From: Thermoflexales bacterium
GTDB lineage: Bacteria > Chloroflexota > Anaerolineae > B4-G1 > SLSP01
Reading direction: 5' to 3'
Assembly: GCA_015486785.1 (NCBI GenBank)
Contig: WFQZ01000335.1
Span: 1 to 17,509 of the forward strand
Length of the DNA: 17,509 bases
The position numbers and the translations under genes are program-made. Below are positions 15,275-17,509 of the stretch, piece by piece. Under the pieces are notes generated by a model. The model did no database searches, was not told the origin of the DNA, and saw only the letters and a list, made by a program, of their open reading frames with translations. Numbering within the stretch: position 1 is the stretch's first letter; every line of letters begins with the position of its first letter.

Positions 15275-16219
15275 ATGCAATGGCTTTTAACGGTTTCTGA
15301 TTCGTTTTCTCTGACACACTTGCTCAGTCGCTCGTACTGGCTTTTGTATCCGCCGTTCAGCGTGGATACGAATGCCGGGAAGTTGTATCGCCTTGAGCAA
15401 TTGCAATCCGGTCAGAGTGTGGCCTTGACCGTGGCGCATCTTCCGGCGGGGCTTTCGGTGGAGTGTGAAAGTCAACTTTCCGGCTATGAGACGGAAGAGG
15501 TCAGTCAAAAAGTCTGGCGTATGCTGCGCTTGGGGGAAAATTTACAGCCCTTCTTGAACAAAGCTAGGCAGACGCCCGCTTTGGCCTCTGTGGAGCAGTA
15601 CGGCGCCAGGTTGCTGCGTGGCGCGACGTTCTTTGAGGATGTCATCAAGTCTGCGGTGATCGCGCATCTGCCCGTGTCGGCGCGAGATCAGTGCTTGGCT
15701 TGGCTGGTGGATAGTTTTGGATCGCCGCTGTTGGGGAATCCCACCCTGCACGCTTTCCCCGGTCCGCGGAACTTGTTGGCCGATCCGGCTTGGCTGCGCC
15801 GAAAATTGGGCGCGGAATTGAGTGAGCAAATCGTGCGGATCGCCGAGGCTTTTCAAACCCAGCATCACCACGTGCAATTTTTGAGCGTGCGCTATGCTTA
15901 TCAATCACTCAAGGACTTGCGGATGCAGTTGCAATATCTCTTTGCCCTGGATGATGTTGCACTCAGCTTGATTATGCTGAGCTTGGGACGCTATGATTAC
16001 ATCCCCGCCAGTTTGCAGGCCCGACGTTGGGTTGGTGCTTCTTGGCCGTATGGCGATATTGAGTTCGTATCGGCCCCGCGTGAAGTTTTTGCCCGCTGGC
16101 AGCCTTGGGGAGGATTAGCGTATTGGTTATGGGATTGGGAAGTGGATTCCCGCCCCGGTGAAGTTTGGAAAGGAGAGTCAATCTATGGAAAACTTGAGGA
16201 TCGCGTCCGTGCATACTAA
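15275..16219 (+). CDS. HhH-GPD (AlkA/OGG-like) protein with degenerate active site
   Basis: A 314-residue protein that follows the layout of COG0122-type DNA glycosylases. It has an N-terminal AlkA/OGG-like region, then MLRLGENLQPFL and GARLLRGATFFEDVIKSAVIAH, the usual lead-in to the HhH domain. Near the end, LGRYDYIPASLQARRW aligns with the family's LGRYDYLPVDSEARRW-like segment. Two expected features are missing. The catalytic Asp after the Pro is Ser in this alignment. The hairpin L-P-G-I-G-P-x-A reads LFALDDVAL, without its glycines. Numbering from the longer start, these are residues 248-263 and 233-241. GGAGGG (15263-15268) sits 6 nt before ATG 15275, where homology begins; ATG 15242, with GGGAG 7 nt upstream, would add 11 residues. 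The 3' end overlaps the kinase gene by 35 bp. The family call is from memory of motifs and is moderately sure. Confidence 0.65.
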   Translation: MQWLLTVSDSFSLTHLLSRSYWLLYPPFSVDTNAGKLYRLEQLQSGQSVALTVAHLPAGLSVECESQLSGYETEEVSQKVWRMLRLGENLQPFLNKARQTPALASVEQYGARLLRGATFFEDVIKSAVIAHLPVSARDQCLAWLVDSFGSPLLGNPTLHAFPGPRNLLADPAWLRRKLGAELSEQIVRIAEAFQTQHHHVQFLSVRYAYQSLKDLRMQLQYLFALDDVALSLIMLSLGRYDYIPASLQARRWVGASWPYGDIEFVSAPREVFARWQPWGGLAYWLWDWEVDSRPGEVWKGESIYGKLEDRVRAY

Positions 16220-17509
16220 AGAGACTCTTTCGCATTTACAATCGCTGATTCATCAGCAGCAACAGGCTCTCCGCAATGGGGCGGCGCCTCAAGATGTGGC
16301 CGCTCAGTTGCAAGCCTGGGAGCAGATCGTCCAGCAACTGCGGGCCGAAATGGCTTTGGAGAAGAGTGCCCAATTGAGTTTGCTGTATGAAGTTTCTCAG
16401 ACGATCAATGCTTCGCTGGATTGGAAGCGCACGGTTCAGGCGGTGCTGAACGCCGTCATTCGGCTGACCGGAGCAGAGCGCGGTATGTTGCTGGTCTACG
16501 ATGAGCAAGGACAACTGAACTTGGAGCTGACCAGCGTTGCTTCCGGGATGCCCTTTTCCGAGCAGGATATGCAGTTCAGCCAAAGTGTAGTTTCGCAGTG
16601 TTTGCAGCAGGATCGCCCGGTCTTGACGACTAACGCGGCACTTGATCCGCGCTTTCAGAACAGCGATAGTGTGATCGCGTATGGGCTGCGTTCTATCCTC
16701 TGCGTGCCTCTGGAGTTGCAAAATGGCCCCCTAGGCGTCGTTTACCTGGATAACCGTGGGCGCAGCGGTGTATTCACCCAAGAGGATTTGGCCCTGCTGG
16801 CGACTTTCGCGCATCAGGCCGCGACGGCTCTGGATAAGGCCCGCAAACATCAGAAGACCAATCGCACGCTTTCGGAAAAGATCCGGGAGTTGACCATCCT
16901 TCAGGAAATGGCGCGGGACCTCAACGTGGGCTTGAACTTTGATCGCGTGATGGAGCGGAGTATCGCTTGGGCCATCGCCGCTTCCGGGGCGGAGCGTGGC
17001 GTCATTGGGCTGTTAGGTGATGATGGCATCCGCTGGGCGGCCAAGGTGGGCGATGTGCAGCCGGTGGATGTGGTGGCGATGCGCAGTATTTACACCCGCA
17101 AGCCCTTCCGTGAAGAAAAGCGCATCATTTTGCCGTTGCTGCGAGAGGGACGTCCGGTTGGCGTGTTGTACCTGGAGACGGAAACCCGCATTTTCAACCC
17201 TGATAAGTTTGAGTTCGTGCAGCGGGCCTCGGATAACATCGCCATTGCGGTGGAAAACGCCCGTTTGTACGAGGCTCTGCGGAAGGCCAACATGGCAAAG
17301 TCGGAGTTCATCTCGTTAGTTTCGCACGAACTGCGCACGCCGATGACCTCTATCCAGGGCTATGCGGAGATGTTGAGCAAAGGCATGGTGGGGCAGCTTG
17401 CCTCTAAGCAACAAGAGTTTGTGGAGGCCATTGAGCGCAACATCAACCGTATGCGGGTGCTGGTGAATGACTTGATGGATATTTCGCGCATTGAGACGGG
17501 GCAGCTATC
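16185..17509 (+). CDS. GAF-GAF sensor histidine kinase, 3' end cut by the window
   Basis: An open frame runs without a stop to the window edge, giving 441 residues of a soluble sensor kinase. Residues 1-60 are rich in Gln and look coiled-coil (HLQSLIHQQQQALR, QAWEQIVQQLRAEM). GAF domain 1 covers about 62-220 (LLYEVSQTINASLDWKRTV, SILCVPLELQNGPLGVVYLD). GAF domain 2 covers about 236-363 and is short (LTILQEMARDLNVGL, ILPLLREGRPVGVLYLE). The HisKA dimerisation helix carries the phospho-acceptor His381 in SHELRTPMTSIQGY, then LVNDLMDISRIETGQL. The ATPase domain lies outside the window. No membrane helix is present, so it senses a cytosolic signal. AGGAGAG (16171-16177) ends 7 nt before the ATG, supporting the start despite a 35-bp overlap with the upstream gene. 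Confidence 0.9.
   Translation, partial: MENLRIASVHTKETLSHLQSLIHQQQQALRNGAAPQDVAAQLQAWEQIVQQLRAEMALEKSAQLSLLYEVSQTINASLDWKRTVQAVLNAVIRLTGAERGMLLVYDEQGQLNLELTSVASGMPFSEQDMQFSQSVVSQCLQQDRPVLTTNAALDPRFQNSDSVIAYGLRSILCVPLELQNGPLGVVYLDNRGRSGVFTQEDLALLATFAHQAATALDKARKHQKTNRTLSEKIRELTILQEMARDLNVGLNFDRVMERSIAWAIAASGAERGVIGLLGDDGIRWAAKVGDVQPVDVVAMRSIYTRKPFREEKRIILPLLREGRPVGVLYLETETRIFNPDKFEFVQRASDNIAIAVENARLYEALRKANMAKSEFISLVSHELRTPMTSIQGYAEMLSKGMVGQLASKQQEFVEAIERNINRMRVLVNDLMDISRIETGQL

Noticed and set aside
1..17509. CRISPR array, tRNA or rRNA gene, insertion sequence, toxin-antitoxin or phage module
   Set aside because: I saw no regularly spaced direct repeats, no RNA gene fold, no transposase or recombinase motifs and no inverted terminal repeats.

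Overview
The window most likely comes from a Chloroflexota (Anaerolineae-like) bacterium. This is inferred from overall gene style (MutL beside glycosyltransferases, an AftB-like GT-C enzyme, GAF-rich soluble kinases, mixed GC content) and is not proven by any marker gene. I see no rRNA, tRNA, CRISPR array, insertion sequence or phage gene.

Positions 1-8706 (+ strand) form one tightly packed surface-polysaccharide operon. It opens with the tail of a gene that begins outside the window. Then follow a SAM methyltransferase, a Wzx-type flippase, an ALG11-like glycosyltransferase, a sulfotransferase, a polysaccharide-deacetylase-family protein and three more GT-B glycosyltransferases. Neighbours overlap or lie within 14 nt of each other. 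Together they would assemble, modify (methyl, sulfate and possibly deacetyl groups) and export a glycan. No Wzy polymerase or initiating sugar-phosphate transferase is visible, so the cluster continues upstream or elsewhere. The first half is clearly AT-richer than what follows.

Positions 8707-11484 (+) carry mutL, preceded by a promoter placed so that its mRNA would be leaderless, and a GT2 glycosyltransferase 1 nt behind it. The GT2 gene runs head-on into a minus-strand gene for a large GT-C-type membrane glycosyltransferase (11465-13462), and their 3' ends overlap by 20 bp.

Positions 11465-15146 are otherwise minus strand. In transcription order they hold a csaA-like tRNA-binding protein with an extended -10 promoter, a translationally coupled dihydroorotate-dehydrogenase-like barrel that lacks the expected catalytic residues, a small zinc-ribbon protein with a consensus -10 promoter, an intrinsic terminator, and the GT-C gene.

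Positions 15275-17509 (+) carry an AlkA/OGG-like HhH-GPD protein whose hairpin and catalytic Asp appear lost. A soluble GAF-GAF-histidine kinase overlaps its end and is cut by the window edge. This pair is the most unusual gene combination in the window.
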